A DNA stretch of 64,000 bases from Pseudomonadota bacterium. GTDB lineage: Bacteria; Cyanobacteriota; Vampirovibrionia; Obscuribacterales; Obscuribacteraceae. Of the stretch, positions 27,895 through 37,100 are shown one piece after another. Position 1 is the first letter of the stretch; the number at the start of each line of letters is the position of its first letter. A program made the translations under genes and the position numbers. A model generated the notes under the pieces. That model made no database searches. It worked only from the letters and a program-made list of their open reading frames with translations, and was not told where the DNA came from. The stretch lies in the NCBI GenBank assembly GCA_021325555.1, contig JAJPGY010000040.1, positions 293,767-357,766 on the forward strand, written 5' to 3'.

Positions 27895-29044
27895 GGCAGA
27901 ATGGCTCGAAACCTCGGCTGGACTCCTCTATGTTGCCGGCGGGCATGTGCAGTTCGAGGATGACTTCGCCCACTGGCGCGACGGATTTTGCCGGCTCCTG
28001 GAGATCTCCGACGACAAGGCCAGGCGGCTCATCGAGCAAGCCGTCCTCGCCGGAGCGGAGATGCACGGGAAGCTGCCGCACGAGACTTCCCCCGCCGATC
28101 GTTGCCCGGCACTGGCAAGCGCCGTCGGCTCCCTGTTCGAACTGCCCAGAGAGCCGGCTGCGGCCTATGAGATGCAGCTGAGCTGGGGAACGACCTTCGA
28201 CGGGCTGCCGGCCGATACGATTTTTGCCCGGTCCATCAGCGGCAACCGAGACCGCATGGTCGTCGGCAATCGCCAGTGCCAGTTCGGCTGGCAGATAAGC
28301 AGGGCGGATCGCAAGCCGGTGGACGCCACCACGGTCGAGTACGACCGGTCGTATTATGACGCGCCTCGCCAGCCGCATTGCGGGATGCGCGACTACATCC
28401 GCCACGACGACTGGCGCCTGGCCAAAGCGCGGCGTTTGATCGGCACCGTTCTCAAAGCCGCCCGGGAAAGCAGCATTGAATGGGCACTCTCTCCCGGACC
28501 CGTTCGCGTTCTGGATGTCGGCTCCGCCACCGGCTATTTTCGCAAAGCCATGTCCGAGCGAGGATTCGATCACTACGGGATCGACGTCTCAGCCGACGCC
28601 ATCGACATTTGCCGGGAGATGTTTGGTTTCGAGACCTGGCACGGCCCGGTCTTCGAGCTGCCCAGGTTCATCGGCGCCGAGGAATTGCGTTTTCAGATGA
28701 TCACGCTCTGGGACACTATCGAGCACTTCAACGATCCGTTGTCTGTCGTCAATCTATTAAAAACATATCTGAGCCATCACGGGGTTCTCGTTATCCGCAC
28801 GCCCAGCCTGACCGCCTTCGAAGCGGATATCCTCGGCGATATGTACTACTCTTACAAGCTGGACCACGTTCGCTATTTCTCTCCCCGATCCCTCACGGCC
28901 ATGATGGAGATGGCGGGGTTGCAGGAAATCTATCTGGAAACAACCTCTCACATTTTCAAGGGCCTGCTCGGGGCCGATCACCTGTATCAGATGGGAAAAG
29001 CGCTGCGCGGGGCTGATATAGTGGCACTTTATTCGCTCAAATAG
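27881..29044 (+). CDS. SAM-dependent methyltransferase of the heptose operon
   Basis: 387 residues. The N-terminal ~140 residues have no recognised fold; the C-terminal part is a class I methyltransferase with motif I VLDVGSATG, GIDVSADAIDICRE and LWDTIEHFNDP. It lacks the Cys ribbon of the three paralogues elsewhere in the window and is not closely related to them. It overlaps hddA by 14 nt and precedes the nucleotidyltransferase by 9 nt, so it likely methylates a heptose or a related sugar in this pathway (inference). Confidence 0.85.
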   Translation: MLHYEAEWLETSAGLLYVAGGHVQFEDDFAHWRDGFCRLLEISDDKARRLIEQAVLAGAEMHGKLPHETSPADRCPALASAVGSLFELPREPAAAYEMQLSWGTTFDGLPADTIFARSISGNRDRMVVGNRQCQFGWQISRADRKPVDATTVEYDRSYYDAPRQPHCGMRDYIRHDDWRLAKARRLIGTVLKAARESSIEWALSPGPVRVLDVGSATGYFRKAMSERGFDHYGIDVSADAIDICREMFGFETWHGPVFELPRFIGAEELRFQMITLWDTIEHFNDPLSVVNLLKTYLSHHGVLVIRTPSLTAFEADILGDMYYSYKLDHVRYFSPRSLTAMMEMAGLQEIYLETTSHIFKGLLGADHLYQMGKALRGADIVALYSLK

Positions 29045-29053
29045 GACGGCAGC

Positions 29054-29803
29054 ATGACACTCAGTGATTGCCAGCTTGTAATATTGTCCGGCGGCCTGGG
29101 CAAGAGGCTGGGGGCGCTTACTGAATCAACTCCCAAGTCGCTGGTCGAAATCGAGGGCAAGCCGTTCCTCCAGCATCAGCTCGAGCTGGTGAAAAGCAGA
29201 GGCGCAAAGAGGATCCTTCTCCTTACCGGCCATCTCGGCGCTCAGATCGAGAACCGATTCGGGGATGGTTCCGCATTTGGTATCACGATCTCCTACAGCC
29301 GGGAGACCGAGCCGCTGGGCACCGCCGGAGCGCTGAAACTGGCCGAGCCGCTTCTCGGTGAGCGGTTCCTGATGATGTACGGAGACGCATACCTCACTTT
29401 CGATTACGATCTGCTGTGGGAACGTTTGCAACGCTCGGTCCGCAAGGCGGTGATGACGATCTACAAGAACGAAAACCGCTGGGGGCGCAGCAACGTCGTC
29501 TATGATCTCCCCGTCGTCACCTGCTTCGATCCTACCCCCCAGGGACAGGAATCGGATTACGCCTCCAGACTGAAGCCGCATCAACGCTTCGAATTCATCG
29601 ACTACGGCATTACGGCGCTGCGGAAAGAGGTGATTCAGGCGCTGCCGCCCGGGCACCGTGGCTCGATGAACGACGTGTTCGCGGATCTGGCGTCGGCAAG
29701 GCAGCTCGACGGGCTGGAGGTGCGCGAGAGATTCCACGAGATCGGCTCGCCGGAGGGGCTAGAGGAGTTTCGCGACTACATAAGATCGCACCCGCTGTCA
29801 TGA
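29054..29803 (+). CDS. hddC: Sugar-phosphate nucleotidyltransferase, HddC-like
   Basis: 249 residues, an NTP-transferase fold. The signature ILSGGLGKRLG at 9-20, followed by TPKSLVEIEGKPFL, and the metal-binding MMYGDAYL segment are clear. HddC transfers GMP to D-glycero-alpha-D-manno-heptose 1-phosphate; this protein's size and neighbours (hddA, gmhA) fit, though other mannose- or glucose-type nucleotidyltransferases share the motifs. It sits between the methyltransferase and GT2 genes with short gaps. Confidence 0.85.
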   Translation: MTLSDCQLVILSGGLGKRLGALTESTPKSLVEIEGKPFLQHQLELVKSRGAKRILLLTGHLGAQIENRFGDGSAFGITISYSRETEPLGTAGALKLAEPLLGERFLMMYGDAYLTFDYDLLWERLQRSVRKAVMTIYKNENRWGRSNVVYDLPVVTCFDPTPQGQESDYASRLKPHQRFEFIDYGITALRKEVIQALPPGHRGSMNDVFADLASARQLDGLEVRERFHEIGSPEGLEEFRDYIRSHPLS

Positions 29804-29818
29804 CAGGGCGCCACCGCA

Positions 29819-30520
29819 GTGCAGTACTCCGATACGACACCACAACTTTCGGTCGTCATGGTCACGCTCAACGAGGAGGGCGCAATCGCCAAGGTGATCG
29901 AAGACATCCGCCATGTGGTGCCCGCCGCTGAAATTGTGGTCGTGGACAGCAGCACGGATCGCACAGCCGAGCTGGCGGAGCGCCTTGGCTGCCGGGTGTT
30001 CAGGCAGGTTCCTCCCCGCGGTTACGGGCCGGCGATGCATGAGGCGTTGCAGGAAGCGCACGGCGAGATAGTAATCACAGTCGACTGCGATGACACATAT
30101 CCGGCCGAGCGGATTCCGGATCTCGTGAGCAAGATGCGGGAAGGATTCGATCTGGTGTCAGCCTCCCGCCTGGCGCGCAAGCCGGCCGCCATGTCGCTTG
30201 CCAATTACCTTGCCAACAGGCTGTTCGCCTGGCTCGCCGGGGTCTTCTGCGGCGTGCGGACGACCGATGTCCACACCGGCATGCGAGCTTACAGCAGGCA
30301 TCTCTTGAAGACGTTCCCTTATGACCCGCAAGGCATGGCTTTGCCGGTCGAGCTGCTGGTCGGGCCTGCGCGCAAAGGTTACCGGTATACTGAGATCTTC
30401 ATCGATTACCGGCCCCGCATCGGCACGACGACGCTCAAACCATTCGAAGGAACCGTCTGGACACTGCGCAGGTTGTGGAAGTGGCGTACAATATTGGCCC
30501 GCGACCATGAACAAAAGTGA
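29819..30520 (+). CDS. Family 2 glycosyltransferase (dolichyl-phosphate-mannose-synthase-like)
   Basis: 233 residues, GT-A fold. It begins SVVMVTLNEEGAI, with VVDSSTDRTAELA and the metal-binding region VDCDDTYP. It resembles DPM1-type enzymes that charge polyprenyl phosphate with a sugar, which could feed the GT-C enzymes in this window. No C-terminal transmembrane helices are visible. Start is GTG 29819; the 3' end overlaps gmhA by 14 nt. The donor sugar is unknown. Confidence 0.87.
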   Translation: MQYSDTTPQLSVVMVTLNEEGAIAKVIEDIRHVVPAAEIVVVDSSTDRTAELAERLGCRVFRQVPPRGYGPAMHEALQEAHGEIVITVDCDDTYPAERIPDLVSKMREGFDLVSASRLARKPAAMSLANYLANRLFAWLAGVFCGVRTTDVHTGMRAYSRHLLKTFPYDPQGMALPVELLVGPARKGYRYTEIFIDYRPRIGTTTLKPFEGTVWTLRRLWKWRTILARDHEQK

Positions 30521-31124
30521 CATAGAATACATAGAAGAGTTTTTTCGCGACCTGCAAAGCGTCACGTCGCGGATCCCCATTGACAATGTCGAGCAAGCCA
30601 TCGCCGCGCTTTTTGCCGCCTGGCACAGAGGATCGCGTGTCTACGTGATAGGCAACGGCGGGTCGGCGGCAACGGCCAGCCACTTCGCCTCGGACTTGAG
30701 CAAGTGCACCATTGTCGAAGGCAAAAAGCGGATGAAAGCGCTGAGCCTGGTGGACAACATGCCCTTGTTCAGCGCGATCGTCAACGACGAGGGCTGGGAG
30801 AATGTCTATGTCGAGCAGTTGAAGAACTTCTTCGAGCCGGCCGATGTGCTGGTTGTGCTCAGCGTGCACGGCGGCAGCGGCGCCGACAAGGCCGGTCCCT
30901 GGTCGCAGAATCTGCTCAAGGCCGTCAAATACGTCAAGGACAACGGGGGCGTGACAATCGGATTCAGCGGCTTCGATGGCGGGGCGCTCAAGGCGGCGGC
31001 GGATGTCTGCGTCGTCGTTCCAATCGAGTCGACAGCCCACGTGGAGGCTTTTCACGTGGTCCTGCACCACCTGATAGCGTTCCGCCTCAGGGAGAAGATC
31101 GAGGCCGAAGCCACGCCGCGTTAA
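30507..31124 (+). CDS. gmhA: Phosphoheptose isomerase (SIS domain)
   Basis: 205 residues, the size of GmhA. The SIS phosphosugar-binding motif GNGGSAATASHFASDL starts at residue 49, SVHGGSGADKAG is the second phosphate loop, and the C-terminal AHVEAFHVVLHHLI helix matches family members. GmhA converts sedoheptulose 7-phosphate to D-glycero-D-manno-heptose 7-phosphate, the first step of heptose synthesis. ATG 30507 is used; the longer frame upstream lies inside the GT2 gene. It ends the operon and its last 4 bp overlap the convergent adhesin gene. A GmhB-type phosphatase, needed between HddA and HddC, is not in this operon. Confidence 0.92.
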   Translation: MNKSDIEYIEEFFRDLQSVTSRIPIDNVEQAIAALFAAWHRGSRVYVIGNGGSAATASHFASDLSKCTIVEGKKRMKALSLVDNMPLFSAIVNDEGWENVYVEQLKNFFEPADVLVVLSVHGGSGADKAGPWSQNLLKAVKYVKDNGGVTIGFSGFDGGALKAAADVCVVVPIESTAHVEAFHVVLHHLIAFRLREKIEAEATPR

Positions 31125-34100
31125 GGCTGGGAAGTCCGGTTGCTGTAGAGTCCGTGCGACTGCGTCGACATCATCAAGCAGGCAGCCATCTTCAGCACTC
31201 GGGACGTGATGGCTCGATCGGTGTGGTCGCGGCTGCCGGACAGCAGTCTGAGCAGCATGTTATCCTGGATGAGGGCCGTCAAGGACACCTCGCAGCGCCC
31301 GACGGCGCTGCCGTCCGGCAGAGCGAAGATCCGAACCTGCCGGCGCCCGATCCGATCCGACCGCAGGGCGGCCCTTACCGCTTCGCCATCGGGGGCCACG
31401 ACGACCTCCTGGCCGACGGAGGCGGTCACCGTGGGCCCGCCGGGCAGCCTGACGGTCAAGGATCTGGCAGACCGGTCATAGATGATGCGTATTCTCGTCA
31501 GGGACCGCTCCCTGGCGACAAGCACGACCGATCCGCCGCTTATGGCGACATCACAACTCTTGAGGTTCACCGCTATCGGTCTGGTGGCAAAAACGAGCGC
31601 CTCACCGGCCGTGAAATCGAACCGTCCGGCCGCCCGGCGGATAACGATAGCCGAGCCGGCGTGCCGGAAGATGGCACCGTCTGCGCTGGCGATGCCGGCC
31701 GCCGTTACCGGCTGCCGCGATGCAGCGGCCGGAAAGACGCAGGATATCGGTCTGAAATCCTGCGGGTCGGCCGGTAGATCGGCATCCCTGGACCCGGCAG
31801 CAGCACCGTCGCTCCAGATCCGATTTTGATCGAGCCTTTCGCCCGGGCCTCCATTCAGGGGCGCCAAAGGCAGGATGAACGGTGCCGCCTGATAGCCGGG
31901 CTGCGCCTGACCATAGCCGCCCGGTGCTTCGCTGCGGCTCTTCAGCAGAGAGCCGGGGTCCGTGCGAGATGCGCCGCCGGCCAGCCAGCCTGCGCCGGCA
32001 GGCGCTGCGGTCCCCGAGGCGAGACCGGCCGTGCCCGGAAGCGGCGGATCAGCGACGACGGTTACGTGGCTGCCCAGCCGTATTGCGTCCCCGGGCAAAG
32101 AGCCGGTGCTGAAATCGACGTTCCGGCCAAGGGCCACGAGCAGGTCTTCCGCCGGCCCCGGCTGGATGCCGTTGGCCCCAAAGTACACCCTGCCACCGGC
32201 AGCGGTGATTACCGTGACTTTCGGGGGCGTCACCCCTGCAACCGGTGTTGCCGGAACAGGACCGAGCACGATGGCCACGTTGCCGAGGGAGGGATTGCTC
32301 GCCGTATAGGCGTGTATGTACGCCCCGGCGCCGATGCTGATGCTGCCCCCGGCGATGTCGTTGTCTTGCAGGGTTATATTCCCCTCCATGGCGTCCAGCC
32401 TGGCGGAACCGGTTAGGCAGAGAGAACCGCTGCCGGCGGCCAGCGAGATCGAACCGCCGTACGTGTGAATCACCCTGGCGGAAAGTGAGCCTGAGGCGCT
32501 CAGGCTAAATGAGCCCGCGGCTGACGACCGGTCAAGGGCCACAGAACCGGAATTGTTGATAAAAGCGCTGCCGCCAGAGTCGACCTGCAAGGTGGCCGCG
32601 GCCGTCTGAACGGGAGCGGCAGCCGTACCGATGGAACCGCCGGAGGTAGTGACTATGACCTGCGGCGCAGCGAGAAGCGAGCCGGGCTGACAGTAAACGT
32701 TGCCGCCGGCGGTCGTCTTGAGGAAGACCTTCCGGGCTGTCACCGTACCGGCGACGGTAATGTCGCCGCTCGCCTTCAGCTTGAACACGTTGCCGGCCGA
32801 TGAGTCGAGCAGGCCGACGGATCCATACTGCCGGAGGTGGGCGCTGCCGTGTCCGGCCGTACTGGCAGCAAGCATCCTGGCCGCCGTGTGCACGGCATGG
32901 GACGAGGTGCCTATGTTGCCGAGCTGAGAAGCCAGGTTGACATTTTGCGCGGCCAGCGTGCCGGCAGTCCACACCATGTCGCCCGAGCCTTGCGTGGAGA
33001 TGGCGATCGAGTTGGTCGCGGTGACGTTGCCGCCGAGATGGACGCCACCGTTGTTGGCGGTGGTCTGGATGTTGACCCTTGAAGAGGCTGATATGGGTCC
33101 GTAGATGCCCATGTTCCCGTTGCCCGAGATCGACAGGCTGCCATCGGAGAAGAGCTGCCCCGAAGCGCCCAGCGAGAATACGGTGCCCGTGAGTGTCGAT
33201 GAGATGGCCACGACCGCTGACGACGGCGCCAGGGTGCCGCTGAACTGCTCGGTGCCGTTTATCACCACCCGCGGGGTTGTGCTGGCCGCGGTGAGGGCGA
33301 TGTTCATCGGGGCGCTCGACTGAAAATCTTTGAGCGTCAAGGTGACGTGAGCCGGCAGGTTCTCAGCGGTGAGCGTCGGGGCGAGGACTGAGGGAGTCAA
33401 TACGGCATTACCGCCGATGGCAATTCCGCCTGACACTTGCAGCGTGCCGCCGATCAAGCCTTGCGACTGCATGGAGACGAGCAAGCCGACCACCGCCGGG
33501 TCTGTCAGATCCAGGCTGGTGAGCTGAACCTGCGGAGGAGGGGGAGGAGGGTTTGGGTTAATGGCATGGGACTGGATGGTGACGGAGCCACCAAGCTGAA
33601 TGGCGCCGGCGGCCAGTCCGCCCGTGTCGAAAACAACGCTGCTGCCGTCCACTGAGACCTGGTTCGCAGGCGCGCTGGCCGAAATACCGTTGGCTCCCCA
33701 GAAGACGTTGCCGCCGTTGCTCAAGGTCACAGAGACGCTGGACGGGGTCGTACCGGCGACCGGCGATTGCGGAGTTGAGCCAATCACCACATTTATTCGC
33801 CCGAGGGCGGTGCCGCCGGTCGTAGCAACCAGCGTGCTTCCCTGCCCGATAACGATAGCGCCGGTGGTTGTATTGCTGTTGGCAATATTGATGTTTCCCT
33901 CGGTCGCGGACAGACTGGAGCCTGGTGCCACCGTCAGTGGAGCCGAGGCGTCGCCGGCTGCGGTCACCGAGATGGAGCCGTTGCTCGCTGTAAGGTTGCC
34001 AACCGTGAGGGCACCGGATGCTGCGGAGATGGTAATTGCCGATGCCGTCGCCGTCACCGTCCCGCCCATCGCGTTGACGTTGGCGGTGGCTGTCCCGGCT

Positions 34101-37100
34101 CCCGCATTGAAGCTGACCGCTCCGGGCGCGGAGACCGACCCGCCGCTCAGCGTCACGCTGCCGGCGGTCGCCGGGTTAAAGAGAATGTTGGCGCCGGCGG
34201 CGGTTGCCGCCAGCTGCCCGCTGCTGCCTAAAGATATACTCAGCGATCCGTCGCCAGCGTTGCTCTGCAACGAGATGCTTCCGCCGCTGGCCGTCATGCT
34301 GCCCGCGACACTCACCGTGCCACTGGTGATGGCAAGCGATCCGGCGGACACCGAACCGTTCACGTTCAGCGAGTTGGTCGATATTGAGACCGCATTACCG
34401 GATACCGTCCCGTCCACATTGGCCGAGCCGCCCGCCAATGATACCGAGCTGCCCGATGCCGTCATGCCCGGGGCTACGGAGATTGCGCTCGCCGGCCCGC
34501 TCGCCAGCGAGAGCGAGCCCCCGTTTGCACTCACGTTGTCCGTGAGCGAGAGATTGCCGCCGCTCGTCAGCGAGATGTTACCCACCGGGGCGGTGACAGC
34601 CCCCACGACCAGCTCTCCCGTGCTCACGCTTGCGCTCACCGAGCTGCCATTAGCCGTCAGCGTCCCAATCATCGAATTCGGGCTGAACGAAACCGCGCCC
34701 GTGCCTCCATTCAGGCTCACTCCACTGCCGGCGGAGAGCGCTCCGCCACTTTCCGTTATCGCGCCTGCCGCCGTCGGGTTGAACAGCACGCTCGCCCCCG
34801 ACGCACTGGCTGTCAGCGTGCCGCCCGCTCCGACGGTGACGCTCAATGATCCGTCAGCGGCATTGCTCTGCAGCGTGAGGTTTCCGCTACTGGCGGTCAG
34901 GCTGCCGTTGACGGCCAGCGTACCGGCGGTTACCGCGACCGACCCTCCCGACAGCGAACCATTCACGCTTAGCGAGTCTGCAGAAACTGAAAGCGCGCTA
35001 CCCGAAACTGCTCCATCCACGCTGACCGACCCGCCGGCAAGGGATACGGAGCTGCCGGACGCGGTCACCCCGGACGAAACGGACAGCGCGCTCGTGGACC
35101 CGCTCGCCAGCGAAAGCGAGCCGCCGTTTGCGCTCACGTTGCCGGTCAGCGACAGGTTGCCGTTGCCGGCCGCCAGCGACACACCGCCGGCCGATGACGT
35201 CACCGTCCCTGCCACCAGGTCACCAGTGCTGACACTCACGCTCACCGAGGTTCCGCCGGCCGCAAGCGTCCCGCTCAGAGAATTCGGGTTGAACGAAACC
35301 GCTCCCGCGCCTCCATTCAGGCTCACCGCCGCGCCGGCCGCGATCGCGCCGCCGGTCTCCGTGATCGCGCCTGCAGCCGTCGGATTGAAGAGAACGCTCG
35401 CCCCTGACGCACTCGCGCTCAGCGCTCCACCGGCACCGAGAGCAACGCTCAATGAGCCGGTGCCGGCATTGCTCTGGAGAGAAATGTTGCCCGCGTTCGC
35501 AGTCACGATCCCGTTAAGAGCGAGCGTACCCGACGTCACACTCACAGAATTCCCCGACACCGCAGCCCCGGCGAGCAGGCTGAGCGAGCCCGTCGGGGAG
35601 GTGGAGAGAGAAACATTGCCGCCAGCCGCCGTGACACTGGAGTTGATGGACAGGCTGCCACCGCCTGCGGACAGGGAAACGTCGCCGTTCGAGGAAGAAA
35701 TGGCACCGGCGGCCAGATTTCCCGAGCCTGAAGAGATGGTTACCGAGCTTCCGCTGGCAACCACCAGTCCCGTCAGGGTTCCGCCGCCGGTCACGCTGAC
35801 CGGGTTGGAGGGGTCGGAAAAAGTCAGCGTGCCTTGGCTGCCGGTGCCGGAGTTAGCCGATATTGTTCCGGCCAGCGACACCGCCAGCGGTGCGGCCGCT
35901 TCATTCGAGACGGTTATCGTGCCGCCGTTGCCGGAACCCGGGGCGTCGGCCGTCAGATTGCCCGTGATGCCACTGGATGTGATGCTCGAACCAACAATGA
36001 AAGGATTGGTGGCATCTCTGTATAAGACACCGATCGAGCCGCCGTTGCCGGTGCCGAGCCCGTTGGCGCTCAGCGTGCCGTTAATCTGCAAGGTGCCCGT
36101 GCCGGCAGTACCGGCCGCAAAATTGAAGTTGGCACCGTTTCCACCGGTGCCTGTCGGACCGGCAGTGATCGCGCTGGTCGCCACGGTCAGATTCTGCCCG
36201 GCGGACAACGACACCGAGCCGCCATTCCCGCCCGTCGTCCCGCTCTGAACGGCAATCGCGCCTATCTGACCAGCCAGGCTGCCGGTGGAGATGCCCGCGG
36301 AAGTCCCCAGGGTGGTGATGGACACCTGCCCGCCGTTGCCACCGGCGCCGTTGCCGCCTTTGGCGGAGAAGGTCCAGGAGCCGTTGCCGGTTGAATTCGT
36401 GAGCGTGGAGCCGCGGAGAATTATCGCCCCCCCGTGAGCCGCGCCCACGGCGTCGGCCGAATACGTTCCGCCGGAGAGATCCAGCGGTCCGGCAACGGAG
36501 CCGCCGGCTGCGTTCAAGTTTATGGTGCCGCCCTGACCGTTGAGCGTCAGCACCACAACCGACAAGAAGCCGGGGTTGGTCACCTTGATCCCACCGCTTC
36601 CGTCGTTGACTATCGAGATGGTGCCGCCATTGCCGGTCGTGCCGCCCGATGCGGCGGTCGCCACGATGCCGCCGGCCGCGCAGTTCGCGCAAGGAGTTGT
36701 GCCGCCAACGACGAACGGAACGCCGGTATCGGTCGTCTGGTTCACGAGCACGCTGACACTGCCGCCGTTGCTGCCGGTGGCCCGACCACCCTCGTTGGTT
36801 ATCGATCCGAAGCTGGCGTTGCCGCCGGCAGCAACGGCGATGATCGAACCCGGAGCGGTGAGATTGTTGGCCAGGATTGACGCTGTCTGGGTGGAACCGG
36901 AGGTGAAGCTCCCGCCGGTTGCCGTGCCGGTCGAGATATTTACGTTGATTGCGCCGCCGGAGATAACCGGGGTGGCTGCGCTCAGGGTGATGTTTCCGGT
37001 TCCGCTGTTACCGCCGGTGCTATTGATGTTACCCAGGCTGAGGCTGTTGGTTCCCGCACCCGGCGAGGCACCGGCTATGAGGGTGACGTTGCCGTTGTTG

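Noticed and set aside
34172..35387. Regular repeats considered as CRISPR or satellite DNA
   Set aside because: The period is ~604 bp and in frame within a coding sequence; no short identical repeats with unique spacers.
33600..36248. An 882-codon plus-strand open frame across the adhesin repeats
   Set aside because: It is antisense to the repeat protein, is Pro/Ala/Leu/Thr-monotonous and merely mirrors the Gly/Ser codons; no start context or motif.
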